Positions 40,734 through 49,773 are shown, counted from the first letter of the stretch. The stretch: DNA of 50,641 nucleotides from JACVRW01 sp046735115 (GCA_046735115.1 JBKPSR010000018.1:1-50641); one strand, 5' to 3'. The notes: generated from the sequence alone by a model not told the origin. Translations and numbers: made by a program.

Positions 40734-42134
40734 GTGACGGGGCTCGTCTGGTTCACGCGCGACCTGCGGGTGCACGATCATCCCGCCCTGCGCGCGGCGC
40801 TCGATCGCTGCGAGCAGGTGGTGCCGGTGTTCTGCTTCGACGACCGGCTGCTGCGCGGCCGCCACGCGTCCGGGCCGCGCACGCAGTTCATGCTCGACAG
40901 CCTGGCCGATCTGGACGAGCGGCTCGGCGGCACGCTCGTCTTCCGGCAAGGCCCGCCCGAGCGCGAGCTGCCGAGCCTTGCCCACGACGCGCGTGCGACC
41001 GAGCTCCACTTCAGCTCGGACTCCGGTCCGTTCGCCCGCAGGCGCATCGAGCGCGTGCTCGCGGCGGTGCGGGAGGCCGGCGTCGCCTGCTTCGGCCATC
41101 CCGGCCTGCACGCCGTGGACGACCTCGATGAGATTCGCACGCAGCAGGGCAGGCCGTACACGGTCTTCTCCCCCTTCCACCACACCTGGCTCGGCGAGCC
41201 GCGTCGCGAGGTGCTGGGGCGGCCGCGCTCATTCGGCTCGCCGCCCCCCGGTCTCCGGAAGGGGCGGCTGCCGGCGCTCGCCGAGCTGGGCCTCGAGCAA
41301 GAGGTGGAAGATCCGCTCGCCGGCGGCGAGACGGCGGGCCGCGAGCGGCTCGCGCGCTTCCTCCGCTCGACCGTCCAGGAGTACGAGGACAACCATGACG
41401 CCCTGGGGGCGGACAGGACGTCGAGGCTGTCGCCCTACCTCCACTTCGGCTGCGTGTCGCCGCGTGAGGTCGAGGAGCGGCTGCCAAATGGATCAGGCGC
41501 GGAGGCCTTTCGGCGACAGCTCTGCTGGCGCGACTTCTACCACCACGTGCTCCTCCACCACCCGCGCAACGCGCGCTCCGAGTTCCAGGAGCGCTACCGC
41601 GGATCGATCGCGTGGAGCCGGGCGAGGCGCCGGTTCGAGGCCTGGTGCGAGGGACGCACCGGCTACCCGCTGGTGGACGCCGGCATGCGCCAGCTGCGGC
41701 GCGAGGGCTGGATGCACAACCGGGCGCGGCTCGTGGTCGGCTCGTTCCTCACCAAGGACCTCGGCATCGACTGGCGCTGGGGCGAGCGCTGGTTCATGCG
41801 GCTGCTGATCGACGGAGACGAGGCGAACAACAACGGCAACTGGCAGTGGATCGCCTCGGTTGGCGTCGACCCGCAGCCGTTCTACCGCCGCATGTACAAC
41901 CCCGCCCGTCACCAGGAGCGCTTTGACCCCCGAGGCGAGTATGTGCGCCGGCACGTGCCGGAGCTGCGCGGGGTGCCGGACGACTATCTCACCGAGCCGT
42001 GGACGATGCCTGATGAGGTGCAGCGCCGCTGCGGCTGCGTGATCGGCACGGACTACCCGGAGCCGATCGTCGACCATCGGGCTGCCCGGCGCGAGGCTTT
42101 CGAGCGCTACTCCCAGCGGCCGCCCGGCTCGTAG
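40734..42134 (+). CDS. phr: Deoxyribodipyrimidine photolyase (cryptochrome/photolyase family)
   Basis: Light-driven repair of UV-induced pyrimidine dimers using FAD; 466 residues. It begins LVWFTRDLRVHDHPAL (antenna domain), and the FAD domain has TSRLSPYLHFGCVSPREV, LCWRDFYHHVL, TGYPLVDAGMRQLRREGWMH and RLVVGSFLTKDLGIDW. DGDEANNNGNWQWIA is the diagnostic CPD class I motif. It lacks iron-sulfur cysteines of the FeS-BCP group. The GTG 40734 start is close to the divergent SDR start, so they share a promoter region. Confidence 0.95.
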   Translation: MTGLVWFTRDLRVHDHPALRAALDRCEQVVPVFCFDDRLLRGRHASGPRTQFMLDSLADLDERLGGTLVFRQGPPERELPSLAHDARATELHFSSDSGPFARRRIERVLAAVREAGVACFGHPGLHAVDDLDEIRTQQGRPYTVFSPFHHTWLGEPRREVLGRPRSFGSPPPGLRKGRLPALAELGLEQEVEDPLAGGETAGRERLARFLRSTVQEYEDNHDALGADRTSRLSPYLHFGCVSPREVEERLPNGSGAEAFRRQLCWRDFYHHVLLHHPRNARSEFQERYRGSIAWSRARRRFEAWCEGRTGYPLVDAGMRQLRREGWMHNRARLVVGSFLTKDLGIDWRWGERWFMRLLIDGDEANNNGNWQWIASVGVDPQPFYRRMYNPARHQERFDPRGEYVRRHVPELRGVPDDYLTEPWTMPDEVQRRCGCVIGTDYPEPIVDHRAARREAFERYSQRPPGS

Positions 42135-42156
42135 CTCCGACGCTCGACTCGTGCCC

Positions 42157-45018
42157 TCAGGAGTCCGGTGTGAGCAGCCCCAGCTCGCCCGCCCTGTGGG
42201 CCGCCTCGACCCGCGAACGGCAGGACAGCTTCCGGAGGATGTTGCGCACGTGCATGTCGACCGTCCGCGGGCTCAGGAAGAGCTGCGCGGCGATCTCGCG
42301 GTTGGTCTGGCCGACCGCCACGAGTCGCATCACCTCGAGCTCGCGGCCCGAGAGCCCGGCGCCGTTCGCCTCCGCGGCGGCGCGGCGGCCGAGGCGCTTC
42401 ACGACGGATTCGCCGAGCCCGGCGACCTCGCGCGCCGCCTCGGTCGCGAGCGGCTTGGCGCCGAGCTTCTTGGCGGTGCGGTAGGAGTCCCGCAGACGCT
42501 CGACCGCCAGCTCGCGCTCTCCGGCGGCTGCGAGCGCCACGCCCGCTCGGAGGCTGATCTCGGCGCGCTCGAAGGGAAGGTCAAGGCCAGCGTGGAGCTC
42601 GACCGCGTGGGAGAGCTGCTCGGCGGCGGTGTCCGCGTCGCCGTCGGCGAGCGCGGTCTCGCCGATCGCGTGCGCCAGGGCCGCCAGGGCGTCCGGATGG
42701 CCCGTCTCGGAGGAGATCCGCGTGAGCGCGTCGGCGCATGCGTGGGCGCCGGCCCGGTCGTCGCGGCCGGCGAAGAAGGCGGCGCCGAAGCGCAGGCCCT
42801 TCACCGCGTAGTGATGGTCCTCGCTGTGCTCCCAGCGGTCGAGCAGCGAGCGGCAGCGCTGTGCGGCCTCCTCGCCGGCCCCCTCCGCCGCCGCGACGCG
42901 GGCGAGACCACCGGCGGTATCGACGAACATGTTGAAGTGGCGGAGCTGAGACGCGGTGGCGTGCGATGAGGAGAGGAGCTGCCGAGCGGACCGCAGCTTG
43001 CCCTGCAGCGCGTGAATCACGCCTATCACGCCCTCTACTACCCAGACGGCGGTGCCGGTGGAGACCAGCTCCTGCCCGAGCCTCAGCGCCTCGGGCCACT
43101 CCCCGCATTCGCGCAGGCAGTAGATCATGCAGGTGACGCAGGCGACCTCGGTCTGCGGCTCGCCCGTGGGGCGGCACAGGGCGAGCGCGGTCTCGAGCGT
43201 CTCCTGTGCGCGCCGGTAGTCGCGGTCGTAGAGCAGGAGCCCCAGTCGCTGATAGAGGTCGGCCGCCACCGGCGTGAGGTCGTGCTCGAGCGCGAGGGCC
43301 AGGCCGCCCTGGACGGTCTCCAGCCCTGCCTCGTAATCGCCGCGCTTGGCGACCGCCACGCCCTGCAAGCCAAGTGCGCGCAGCTTGAGGTCGAGGCGGT
43401 CGGCGCACTCCGCGTCCGCGATGGCCTCCTGGGTCAGCTCGATCGCGGTCGAGTAATTGGCCTCGGCCCGCATGTAGTTGGCGATCGCGAGCCGTTCGAC
43501 GGCGGCATCGGCGGGCCGTCCGCCCTCGGTGTATGCGGCGGCGGCCGCGTGCCGCGCGGCGAGCGCGGACGCGCGGTCGCCCTTGAGGTCGCACACCGCA
43601 GCAAGGCGACGCTGTGCGTCCGCGTGCTCGAGCGGTGCCCCTTCCGCGGAACGAACGGCGCAGATCTCGCGCCACGCTCGCGCCGCCTCGGCCAGCTCTC
43701 CCGACAGCTCCGCGCTGCTCGCGTACGACTCGAGCGCCTCGATGCGCGATCCGTCGCCGTCCTCCCCCGGCCACAGGTCGAGCGCCTGCCGCCCTGCGCG
43801 AGCCGCGTCGCGGTATGCGTGGACGGCGCGCGATTCCTCGGCTGCGCGCAGGAGGGCCTCGCGCGCGAGCTCCGTCTCGCGTGCGCCCAGCCAGTGAGTG
43901 GCAAGCTCGATGCTCGTCGCGCCCGACGCCTGCAGCGCGTCCGCGAAGCGGCGGTGGAGCGTTCGGCGCTCGAGCCAGGGAAGGTCGGCGTACAGCGCCT
44001 CGCGGGTCAGCGCGTGGCGGAAGGCACCCTCGCCGGGACCGGCTTCGACCACCACGCCGAGCTCGAGCAGCTCCGCAAGGCCCGTGGCGCTCTTCATCCG
44101 CGCCACGAGGTCGAGGTCGAAGGCCTCACCGGCGACGGCCGCGGTATCGGCGGCGTCGCGCGCGGCGCTCGAGAGCTCCGACACGCCGATCAGCACGGCG
44201 TCGCGGATGCTCTCGGGCAGCGGTACCTCTCCCCTCTGCGCCAGCTCCAGCCCGCGCGGGCCGGGCGTGAGCGCCTTCGTCACGCCGAGGGCTCGCGCCA
44301 GCTCCTCGACGAAGAACGGCATGCCTTGCGTGCGGTCGTGGATGGCGCGCGTGAGCGAGCGCGCGGGCGGGTCGCCCAGTATCCGGGCGAGGAGCTCTCC
44401 GGTCTCGTCGGCGTCGAGCGGCTCGAGTGCCAGCTCGTCGAGGCGCCCGCCGCGGCGTAGGTCGTGGCGGAGCTGGCGGAGCCTGTGGTCGCGCGGCAGC
44501 CCATCCGAGCGGTAGGCGCCCAGCACGAGCAGCGGCAGGTTGGTTAGCGGCTCGGCGAGCGCGGCGAGCAGATCGAGCGTGGCCTCGTCCGACCACTGGA
44601 GGTCGTCGAGCACCACGACGTGCGGCTCCCGCGCGACCTGCTCGAACGCGAGGTGCACGGCCTCGAAGAGCGTGGCGCGGTCGGTCGCCGGAGCCCCGTC
44701 GCCGAGCTCCGGGAGGATCAGCGCGAGGTGCGCGCGCAGCGACCCGCAGTCGTCGAACCCGCCGGGATCCGCGCGAAGGTAGGTGCGCAGAGCCGCCACA
44801 ATCGGCGCGTACGGCGGCGCGCCGGCGAGGCTGGTCCGACCCCAGAGCACCGGCAGCGCTGCGGCCGCGACCACCTCCTCGACCAGGCGCGTCTTCCCGA
44901 CGCCGGCGTCGCCTGCGACGAGCACCAGCGACCCGGCACCGCGCCGAGCGTTCTCGATCGCGTCGGCGAGGCGTTCGCGCTCGGCCTTGCGACCGACGAG
45001 CTCCGCGCGTTGGGCCAT
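42157..45018 (-). CDS. Large LuxR-family regulator with N-terminal AAA ATPase
   Basis: A 953-residue regulator of the MalT/LAL type. ELVGRKAERERLADAI opens the ATPase domain; the P-loop is LVAGDAGVGKTRLVEEV, and the Walker B-like segment is HVVVLDDLQWSDEATLDLLA. The middle is a long helical TPR-like region. The C-terminal helix-turn-helix is LSGRELEVMRLVAVGQTNRE then IAAQLFLSPRTVDMHVRNIL. ATG 45018 is preferred over an adjacent TTG. It converges on the photolyase gene; target genes are unknown. Confidence 0.94.
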   Translation of the reverse strand: MAQRAELVGRKAERERLADAIENARRGAGSLVLVAGDAGVGKTRLVEEVVAAAALPVLWGRTSLAGAPPYAPIVAALRTYLRADPGGFDDCGSLRAHLALILPELGDGAPATDRATLFEAVHLAFEQVAREPHVVVLDDLQWSDEATLDLLAALAEPLTNLPLLVLGAYRSDGLPRDHRLRQLRHDLRRGGRLDELALEPLDADETGELLARILGDPPARSLTRAIHDRTQGMPFFVEELARALGVTKALTPGPRGLELAQRGEVPLPESIRDAVLIGVSELSSAARDAADTAAVAGEAFDLDLVARMKSATGLAELLELGVVVEAGPGEGAFRHALTREALYADLPWLERRTLHRRFADALQASGATSIELATHWLGARETELAREALLRAAEESRAVHAYRDAARAGRQALDLWPGEDGDGSRIEALESYASSAELSGELAEAARAWREICAVRSAEGAPLEHADAQRRLAAVCDLKGDRASALAARHAAAAAYTEGGRPADAAVERLAIANYMRAEANYSTAIELTQEAIADAECADRLDLKLRALGLQGVAVAKRGDYEAGLETVQGGLALALEHDLTPVAADLYQRLGLLLYDRDYRRAQETLETALALCRPTGEPQTEVACVTCMIYCLRECGEWPEALRLGQELVSTGTAVWVVEGVIGVIHALQGKLRSARQLLSSSHATASQLRHFNMFVDTAGGLARVAAAEGAGEEAAQRCRSLLDRWEHSEDHHYAVKGLRFGAAFFAGRDDRAGAHACADALTRISSETGHPDALAALAHAIGETALADGDADTAAEQLSHAVELHAGLDLPFERAEISLRAGVALAAAGERELAVERLRDSYRTAKKLGAKPLATEAAREVAGLGESVVKRLGRRAAAEANGAGLSGRELEVMRLVAVGQTNREIAAQLFLSPRTVDMHVRNILRKLSCRSRVEAAHRAGELGLLTPDS

Positions 45019-45073
45019 CAAGGGAGTCTAGGCATCCGCCGGCGGCCCGGGCGACCGCCGGCGGGATCGTGAT

Positions 45074-45367
45074 CTACGCGGCCACGGGAGCCGGATCGGG
45101 TCGCACGACAACGGTGTCGGCAACAGGCACGATCTCATCCGCCGGCATGCCCGAGCGATGGGCATGCGCGCGAATCGCCTCCGGGCTCTCCGCCTCGTAG
45201 ATGCAGACCGTGCCGAGCGTGCCGCCCTCCTCGGCGACCACGTAGCTGCGGATCCAGCGGACACCGGAGCCGTCCTTGTCGCCCTCCGCTCGCGAGCGCT
45301 CAGCGGTGGCCTCGAGCTCCTGGGGCGACGCCCATGCGTTCCTGCGCCTGATCGTGTAGAGGTCCAT
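45074..45367 (-). CDS. DUF4242 family protein
   Basis: A 97-residue ferredoxin-like alpha/beta fold protein: MDLYTIRRRNAWASPQELEA, WIRSYVVAEEGGTLGTVCIY and EAIRAHAHRSGMPADEIVPV are the DUF4242 blocks. A Streptomyces member is reported to bind nickel; whether this one does is unknown. It is divergent from a cupin gene, with an imperfect dyad just upstream of its start. Confidence 0.85.
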   Translation of the reverse strand: MDLYTIRRRNAWASPQELEATAERSRAEGDKDGSGVRWIRSYVVAEEGGTLGTVCIYEAESPEAIRAHAHRSGMPADEIVPVADTVVVRPDPAPVAA

Positions 45368-45371
45368 TCGG

Positions 45372-45407
45372 GCTCCTTCGTTCGGTTGCAGAGAGAACGC
45401 TAGGAGC
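45372..45407. promoter_or_regulatory. Imperfect inverted repeat upstream of DUF4242 gene
   Basis: GCTCCT-T-CGTTC (45372-45383) pairs with GAACG-CT-AGGAGC (45395-45407), eleven base pairs with a small asymmetric bulge and an 11-base centre. It starts 5 bases upstream of the DUF4242 ATG, so it may be an operator or a leader hairpin. Confidence 0.4.
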
Positions 45408-45482
45408 AGAGGCGCCGCCGCACATCCGTTGAACTGCCGTATTTTCGACGCCTCCTGCCGTACGCACGCAAGGGAGGACTAC

Positions 45483-45881
45483 ATGCAGATCATCAGGGAC
45501 ACGACCGAGACCGCGACCGGCCCCGGCGACTGGTTCACCGGCACGGTCTACATCGACATCGTTGCGGCGCCGGTGGGCCCGGCCCGCGTACAGGCCGCGA
45601 GCGTCCACTTCACCCCCGGCGCTCGGACGGCGTGGCACACCCACCCGTTCGGTCAAACCATCTACGTCACCGAGGGCATCGGCCGCTGCCAGCGTCGCGG
45701 CGGCCCGATCGAGGTGATCCGTCCCGGCGACCGTGTCTTCTTCGAGCCCGGCGAGGACCACTGGCACGGCGCAGCGCCCGACCGCTTCATGACCCACCTC
45801 GCCATGCAGGAGGTGGACGACGAGGGCAGCCCGGTCACGTGGGGCGAGCACGTCACGGACGAGGAGTACGGCGCCGCGTGA
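45483..45881 (+). CDS. Cupin-domain protein (quercetin-dioxygenase-like)
   Basis: A 132-residue cupin. Motif 1 is TAWHTHPFGQTIYVTEGIGR, with the full HxH...E pattern, and motif 2 is PGDRVFFEPGEDHWHGAAPD with the second metal His. GDWFTGTVYIDIV at the start is typical of cupins paired with carboxymuconolactone decarboxylase or SDR genes. GGGAGGA precedes ATG 45483. It overlaps the SDR start (GTGA) and should be co-translated. Confidence 0.9.
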   Translation: MQIIRDTTETATGPGDWFTGTVYIDIVAAPVGPARVQAASVHFTPGARTAWHTHPFGQTIYVTEGIGRCQRRGGPIEVIRPGDRVFFEPGEDHWHGAAPDRFMTHLAMQEVDDEGSPVTWGEHVTDEEYGAA

Positions 45882-46726
45882 GCGCCGACAGCCATGAGAT
45901 GACCGGCCTCACGGTACTCGTCACCGGAGCGACCGACGGCCACGGGCGGGCGCTGGCCCGCGGGCTGGTCGAGCTCGGGGCGACCGTGCTGGTGCACGGC
46001 CGGGACGAAAATCGCATCGCCGCCACCGTGGACGAGTTGCGAGGAGCGGCGCCCGGCGGTGACCGCGTCCGCTCCTACCGCGCCCAGCTCGCCTCGCTGG
46101 ACGACGTCGAGCGCATGGCGGGCGACGTCGTCGCGAACGAGGAGCGCCTCGACGTGCTCGTGAACAACGCGGGCATAGGAACGAGCGTCCCGGGCGGAGG
46201 CGAGCGCATGGAGAGCGCCGACGGCTACGAGCTGCGCTTCGCCGTCAACTACCTCGCCGGCTACCTTCTGACCGACCGGCTCCTCGACCTCCTCGTGCGC
46301 TCGGCGCCCGCGCGCGTCGTGAACGTCTCCTCCGCCGGCCAGATGCCGCTCGACTTCGACGACCTGATGCTCGAGCGGCGCTACGACGGCGTGCGCGCCT
46401 ACTGCCAGAGCAAGCTCGCGCAGATCATGCACGCCTTCGACCTGTCCGAGCGCTTCGAGCCCGAGCAGCTGACCGCGAATGCGCTGCATCCCGCGACCTA
46501 CATGCCCACGAAGATCGTGCGCTCGCCCATCAGCACCCTCGAGGAGGGCGTGGAGGCAACGCTGAGGCTCGCAGCCGACAGGACACTCGACGGAGTATCG
46601 GGCCGCTACTTCAACGGGACGCACGAGGCCAGGGCCGACGGCCAGGCATACGACCGCCATGCGCGCGCCCGGCTGGGCGCGGTGTCGCGGGAGCTGATCG
46701 ACGCCGTCACCGGGCACCGACGCTAG
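45878..46726 (+). CDS. SDR-family oxidoreductase (retinol-dehydrogenase-like)
   Basis: A 282-residue short-chain dehydrogenase: LTVLVTGATDGHGRALARGL (cofactor site with His in place of the usual Ile), VLVNNAGIG, VVNVSSAGQMPLDFDDLML and RAYCQSKLAQIMHAFDL with intact Tyr and Lys. The length and the FDDLMLE block fit the WWOX/retinol-dehydrogenase-like SDR subgroup. GTG 45878 overlaps the cupin stop; an ATG at 45899 is the alternative start. Confidence 0.9.
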   Translation: MSADSHEMTGLTVLVTGATDGHGRALARGLVELGATVLVHGRDENRIAATVDELRGAAPGGDRVRSYRAQLASLDDVERMAGDVVANEERLDVLVNNAGIGTSVPGGGERMESADGYELRFAVNYLAGYLLTDRLLDLLVRSAPARVVNVSSAGQMPLDFDDLMLERRYDGVRAYCQSKLAQIMHAFDLSERFEPEQLTANALHPATYMPTKIVRSPISTLEEGVEATLRLAADRTLDGVSGRYFNGTHEARADGQAYDRHARARLGAVSRELIDAVTGHRR

Positions 46727-46761
46727 GCCATGGCGACCGGAGCGCTGGCGATACTCGAGGC

Positions 46762-47172
46762 GTGCTCCGAGCGGTCCGGCGCAGCGGATTCCGTGAGATC
46801 AAGGACATCCTCCAGGCGAGCACCCCCACCCACCTGCACCTGCGCTCGCGCCTCACGTTCGTGTTGGTCGCGACCGTGCTCTTCGACATCGTCGCGAGCG
46901 TGCTGATCCTGCTCTTCGAGCAGAACGCGCACGGCACAGCGATCACCAACATCGGCGACTCCCTGTTCTGGACCAGCGCGCAGCTGTTGACCGTGTCGTC
47001 GAACATGCCGAACCCGGTCTCGACTCCGGCGCGCGCGCTCGACATCCTCCTAGAGACCTACGCGATCTCCGTCGTGGCGGTCCTGGCGGGCTCGTTCGGT
47101 GCGTTCTTCCACAGGCGCGGCATGGAGCGCGCTCCGATCCAACCCCAGGATCCCGGGCGCGACAGCGCCTAG
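46762..47172 (+). CDS. Two-helix channel-like protein with altered selectivity filter
   Basis: A 136-residue protein with a hydrophobic helix (LTFVLVATVLFDIVASVLIL), a pore-like loop and a second helix (YAISVVAVLAGSFGAFFHRR). The loop reads GDSLFWTSAQLLTVSSNMPN, which aligns with the pore helix and filter of two-helix potassium channels (D-W-TTVGYGD) but has SSN in place of GYG. Potassium selectivity is therefore unlikely. The start is a GTG without a strong ribosome site. The stop shares CTAG with the convergent RDD gene. Confidence 0.7.
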   Translation: MLRAVRRSGFREIKDILQASTPTHLHLRSRLTFVLVATVLFDIVASVLILLFEQNAHGTAITNIGDSLFWTSAQLLTVSSNMPNPVSTPARALDILLETYAISVVAVLAGSFGAFFHRRGMERAPIQPQDPGRDSA

Positions 47173-47681
47173 CGGGCCGGCCGGGGCGGGGCTGACACGA
47201 CCACGGTGCGGGCGAGCATGTCCTGGACGCCGCGGCGGCGGTCGTCGATCAGGATCGGCAGGAAGCCGGCGAACAGCGGCAGGGCGGCGGCCACGAGGCC
47301 CGCGAATCTGAGCAGTGCCACGGCGAGGCTCGGTGGGGCGCCGTCGGAGGCCCGGCAGACGCGGATCTGGAGCAGCCGGTTGCCCGGCGTCTGCCCGGTG
47401 GCCGACCAGAAGGTGACGAAATACCCGACGAGCCAGAGGACGTAGGCCGCCGCTCCGATCCACGCGAGCACGCCGTCAAGCTTGTCCTCGGGAGAGACCA
47501 CCGAGAGGACCAGCGCGAAGGTGCCGGCCACCGCGATGGCAGCGAGCTGGATCACAGCGGCGTCGATCGCGAACGCGATCGCGCGGGTCACGATGCCCTC
47601 GTACGCCAGTGGCTGAGCGTCCGCCTCGGCCGCCTCGACCGTGTCGACCATCGGCTGCGCGCGGTTGGCCGCAAGGCTCAT
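47169..47681 (-). CDS. RDD family membrane protein
   Basis: A 170-residue membrane protein of the RDD family. GIVTRAIAFAIDAAVIQLAA contains the family R and D in helix 1, ATGQTPGNRLLQIRVCRASD is the loop signature, and LPILIDDRRRGVQDMLARTVV is the conserved end. Function of the family is debated (transport has been suggested for some). It is translated with the upstream gene through an ATGA overlap. Confidence 0.9.
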   Translation of the reverse strand: MSLAANRAQPMVDTVEAAEADAQPLAYEGIVTRAIAFAIDAAVIQLAAIAVAGTFALVLSVVSPEDKLDGVLAWIGAAAYVLWLVGYFVTFWSATGQTPGNRLLQIRVCRASDGAPPSLAVALLRFAGLVAAALPLFAGFLPILIDDRRRGVQDMLARTVVVSAPPRPAR

Positions 47682-48304
47682 GGCGGCTCAGCGTCCGGTG
47701 GCGGAGCGGGGCGGCGCCTGAGCGCTCGGCGCGCCCGCCGTTCAAGCCAGGCGTCGGCATTCCGCGAGCGGGCTCGCACGCCGTCCGCGACCTGGTCGGC
47801 GAAGCCGACGCTCTGCTGCGCGATCGCGGCGGTCACCGCCGGGCTGCGGGCGATCTCGTCGACGACCAGCCACAGATCCTCGCTCTCCAAGAGGCGCCCG
47901 ACCGCCTGGTCGAGCAAGCGGCTGTCGATGGCAGTGACGATGACCCGCTCGACCGTCGGGCTCTCGAGCGCCGCCTCGACCACCCGCTCCAGCTCCTCGC
48001 CCTCGAGCACGCGGGCGGTCGCCTGCTCCACCAGTCCCTCGGACAGGAGCCGGTCGGCCACCCGGTAGCGCACGAGGTCGCGTGCCAGCGTCTCGACAAG
48101 CGGGCCTTCGAGCGCGCCGCGCGCCGCGCGCCCGGCAAGCGGGCTCGCCGCGACGCGCTCGACCACGTCCCCGGCGAGCCGCGACCGCAACACGGCGTCG
48201 AGGCCGGCGAGAGCCGCGGAATGCGCTCCGCGAACCATTGGCCTGGCCACGGCACCGCCGATCGAGCCGCCCAAGCGCAGCGCGGATTCCAGCGGACTCG
48301 CCAT
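47678..48304 (-). CDS. Helical-repeat protein partner of the RDD gene
   Basis: A 208-residue soluble-looking helical protein with repeated units such as LAGDVVERVAASPLAGRAAR, LEGEELERVVEAALESPTVE and LESEDLWLVVDEIARSPAVT, each about 20-25 residues. The C-terminus is very basic (RRARRALRRRPAPP). ATG 48304 is chosen as the first start before the regular pattern. Such genes commonly precede RDD genes in actinobacteria, to my recollection; function unknown. Confidence 0.72.
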   Translation of the reverse strand: MASPLESALRLGGSIGGAVARPMVRGAHSAALAGLDAVLRSRLAGDVVERVAASPLAGRAARGALEGPLVETLARDLVRYRVADRLLSEGLVEQATARVLEGEELERVVEAALESPTVERVIVTAIDSRLLDQAVGRLLESEDLWLVVDEIARSPAVTAAIAQQSVGFADQVADGVRARSRNADAWLERRARRALRRRPAPPPDAEPP

Positions 48305-48384
48305 GACACAGCGAGTGTGTCCCCCGCGAGAGTGAGTCCGCCTCACCCGGGACGGGTGATCACCGGACTACGGTGCGCGCTGAG

Positions 48385-49773
48385 TCAGGCCCCGCCGGCC
48401 TGCGCGGCGGAGACGAGCTCGTCGCGCGAGCTGAGCTTCACGCGCGGCCGCCCCTCTTCCTCTCCCCTGCGGAGCTCGTCCGCGTCGATGGCGCGCCAGC
48501 CCTCGATCGTCACGAGCTCGGGCTTGCGCTCGGCGAGCAGCGCGTCGATCTGCTCACGGTCCGGGCGCTCGGGGGCAGTCAGGGCGCCCGAGGCCAGGTC
48601 CTCGGCAAGGCGCACGACCGTCTCCTCGGCGTCGCGCTTGTTGGTGCCGAGGATCCCAGTGGGGCCTCGCTTTATCCACCCGACGGCATACACCCCTGGG
48701 ACGGGCTCGCCGTCCGCTGCCAGCACCCTGCCGCGGTCGTTGGGCAAGACGAAGGTGCGCTCGTCGAAGGGCACCCCCGGCAGCGGCACGGCCCGGTAGC
48801 CGACCGAGCGCAGGGCCAGGCCGCACTCGACCGTCTCGACGGCTTCGCCTGTGGCGCGCGGCCGGAGCGAGCCGTCGTCGCCCTGCACGATCTCGTTGCG
48901 CCGCACGTCGATCGCCTCGACCCGGCCGGCGCCGCGAATCTGGACCGGCGAGCGAAGAAAGCGGAGCCGGATCATGCGCCCTGTGCCCGCCCGCCGCGGC
49001 TGCGCGGCGAACTCGCGCAGCAGCTCCACGTTCTTGCGCGCCGTGAACGTCCCCTGTTCGGCGAGCCACCGCTGCGACAGCGGGTCGAGCTCGACCTCGT
49101 CCGGCTCGACCCGCAGGTCGACGCCGTCGAGATGGCCGAGCTCGCGCAGCTCGGCGCTCGTGAAGGCTGCCTGGGCGGGCCCGCGCCGCCCCAGCACGAC
49201 GACCTCCTCGATCCGGCTCGCCCGCAGCGCCTCGAGCGCGTGGTCCGCCACGTCGGTGCGCTCCAGCTCGGCCGGGTCCAGCGTGAGCATTCGCGTCACG
49301 TCCGCCGCCACGTTGCCGTTCCCGATCACGACCGCGCGGGTGTGCGACAGGTCGAACTCGAGGTCCCGGTAGTCCGGGTGGCCGTTGTACCAGGCGACGA
49401 ACTCCGTTGCCGCCCAGCTCCCCGGCAGTTCCTCACCGGGGATTCCCAGCGACTTGTCGGTCTGAGCGCCGGTCGCGTAGATCACCGCCGAGTAGTGGCG
49501 CATGAGCTCCCCGTGCGAGATGTCGACGCCGACCTCGACGTTGCCGAAGAAGCGGCAGCCGCGCTCGAGCGTCTGGCGGTCGAACGTCTCGTCCAGCCGC
49601 TTGATCTCCTGGTGGTCGGGCGCGACTCCCGCGCGCAGGAGACCCCAGGGCGTGGGCAGGCGCTCGAAGAGGTCGATCTCGACGTCCCCGCGCGCGCGAA
49701 ACAGCCGATCCGCCGCGAACGCGCCGGCCGGACCGGCGCCCACGATGGCGATGCGGGCCGGGGTTCCGGCCAT
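48385..49773 (-). CDS. FprA-like NADPH-ferredoxin reductase
   Basis: A 462-residue flavoprotein of the adrenodoxin-reductase/FprA type. ARIAIVGAGPAGAFAADRLF binds FAD, LPTPWGLLRAGVAPDHQEIK is the family signature, ATGAQTDKSLGIPG follows, and AVVIGNGNVAADVTRML is the NADPH site. GVYAVGWIKRGPTGILGTNK near the end is also diagnostic. It passes electrons between NADPH and ferredoxin. The ATG overlaps the ferredoxin stop (ATGA), so the partner is encoded next to it. Confidence 0.93.
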   Translation of the reverse strand: MAGTPARIAIVGAGPAGAFAADRLFRARGDVEIDLFERLPTPWGLLRAGVAPDHQEIKRLDETFDRQTLERGCRFFGNVEVGVDISHGELMRHYSAVIYATGAQTDKSLGIPGEELPGSWAATEFVAWYNGHPDYRDLEFDLSHTRAVVIGNGNVAADVTRMLTLDPAELERTDVADHALEALRASRIEEVVVLGRRGPAQAAFTSAELRELGHLDGVDLRVEPDEVELDPLSQRWLAEQGTFTARKNVELLREFAAQPRRAGTGRMIRLRFLRSPVQIRGAGRVEAIDVRRNEIVQGDDGSLRPRATGEAVETVECGLALRSVGYRAVPLPGVPFDERTFVLPNDRGRVLAADGEPVPGVYAVGWIKRGPTGILGTNKRDAEETVVRLAEDLASGALTAPERPDREQIDALLAERKPELVTIEGWRAIDADELRRGEEEGRPRVKLSSRDELVSAAQAGGA

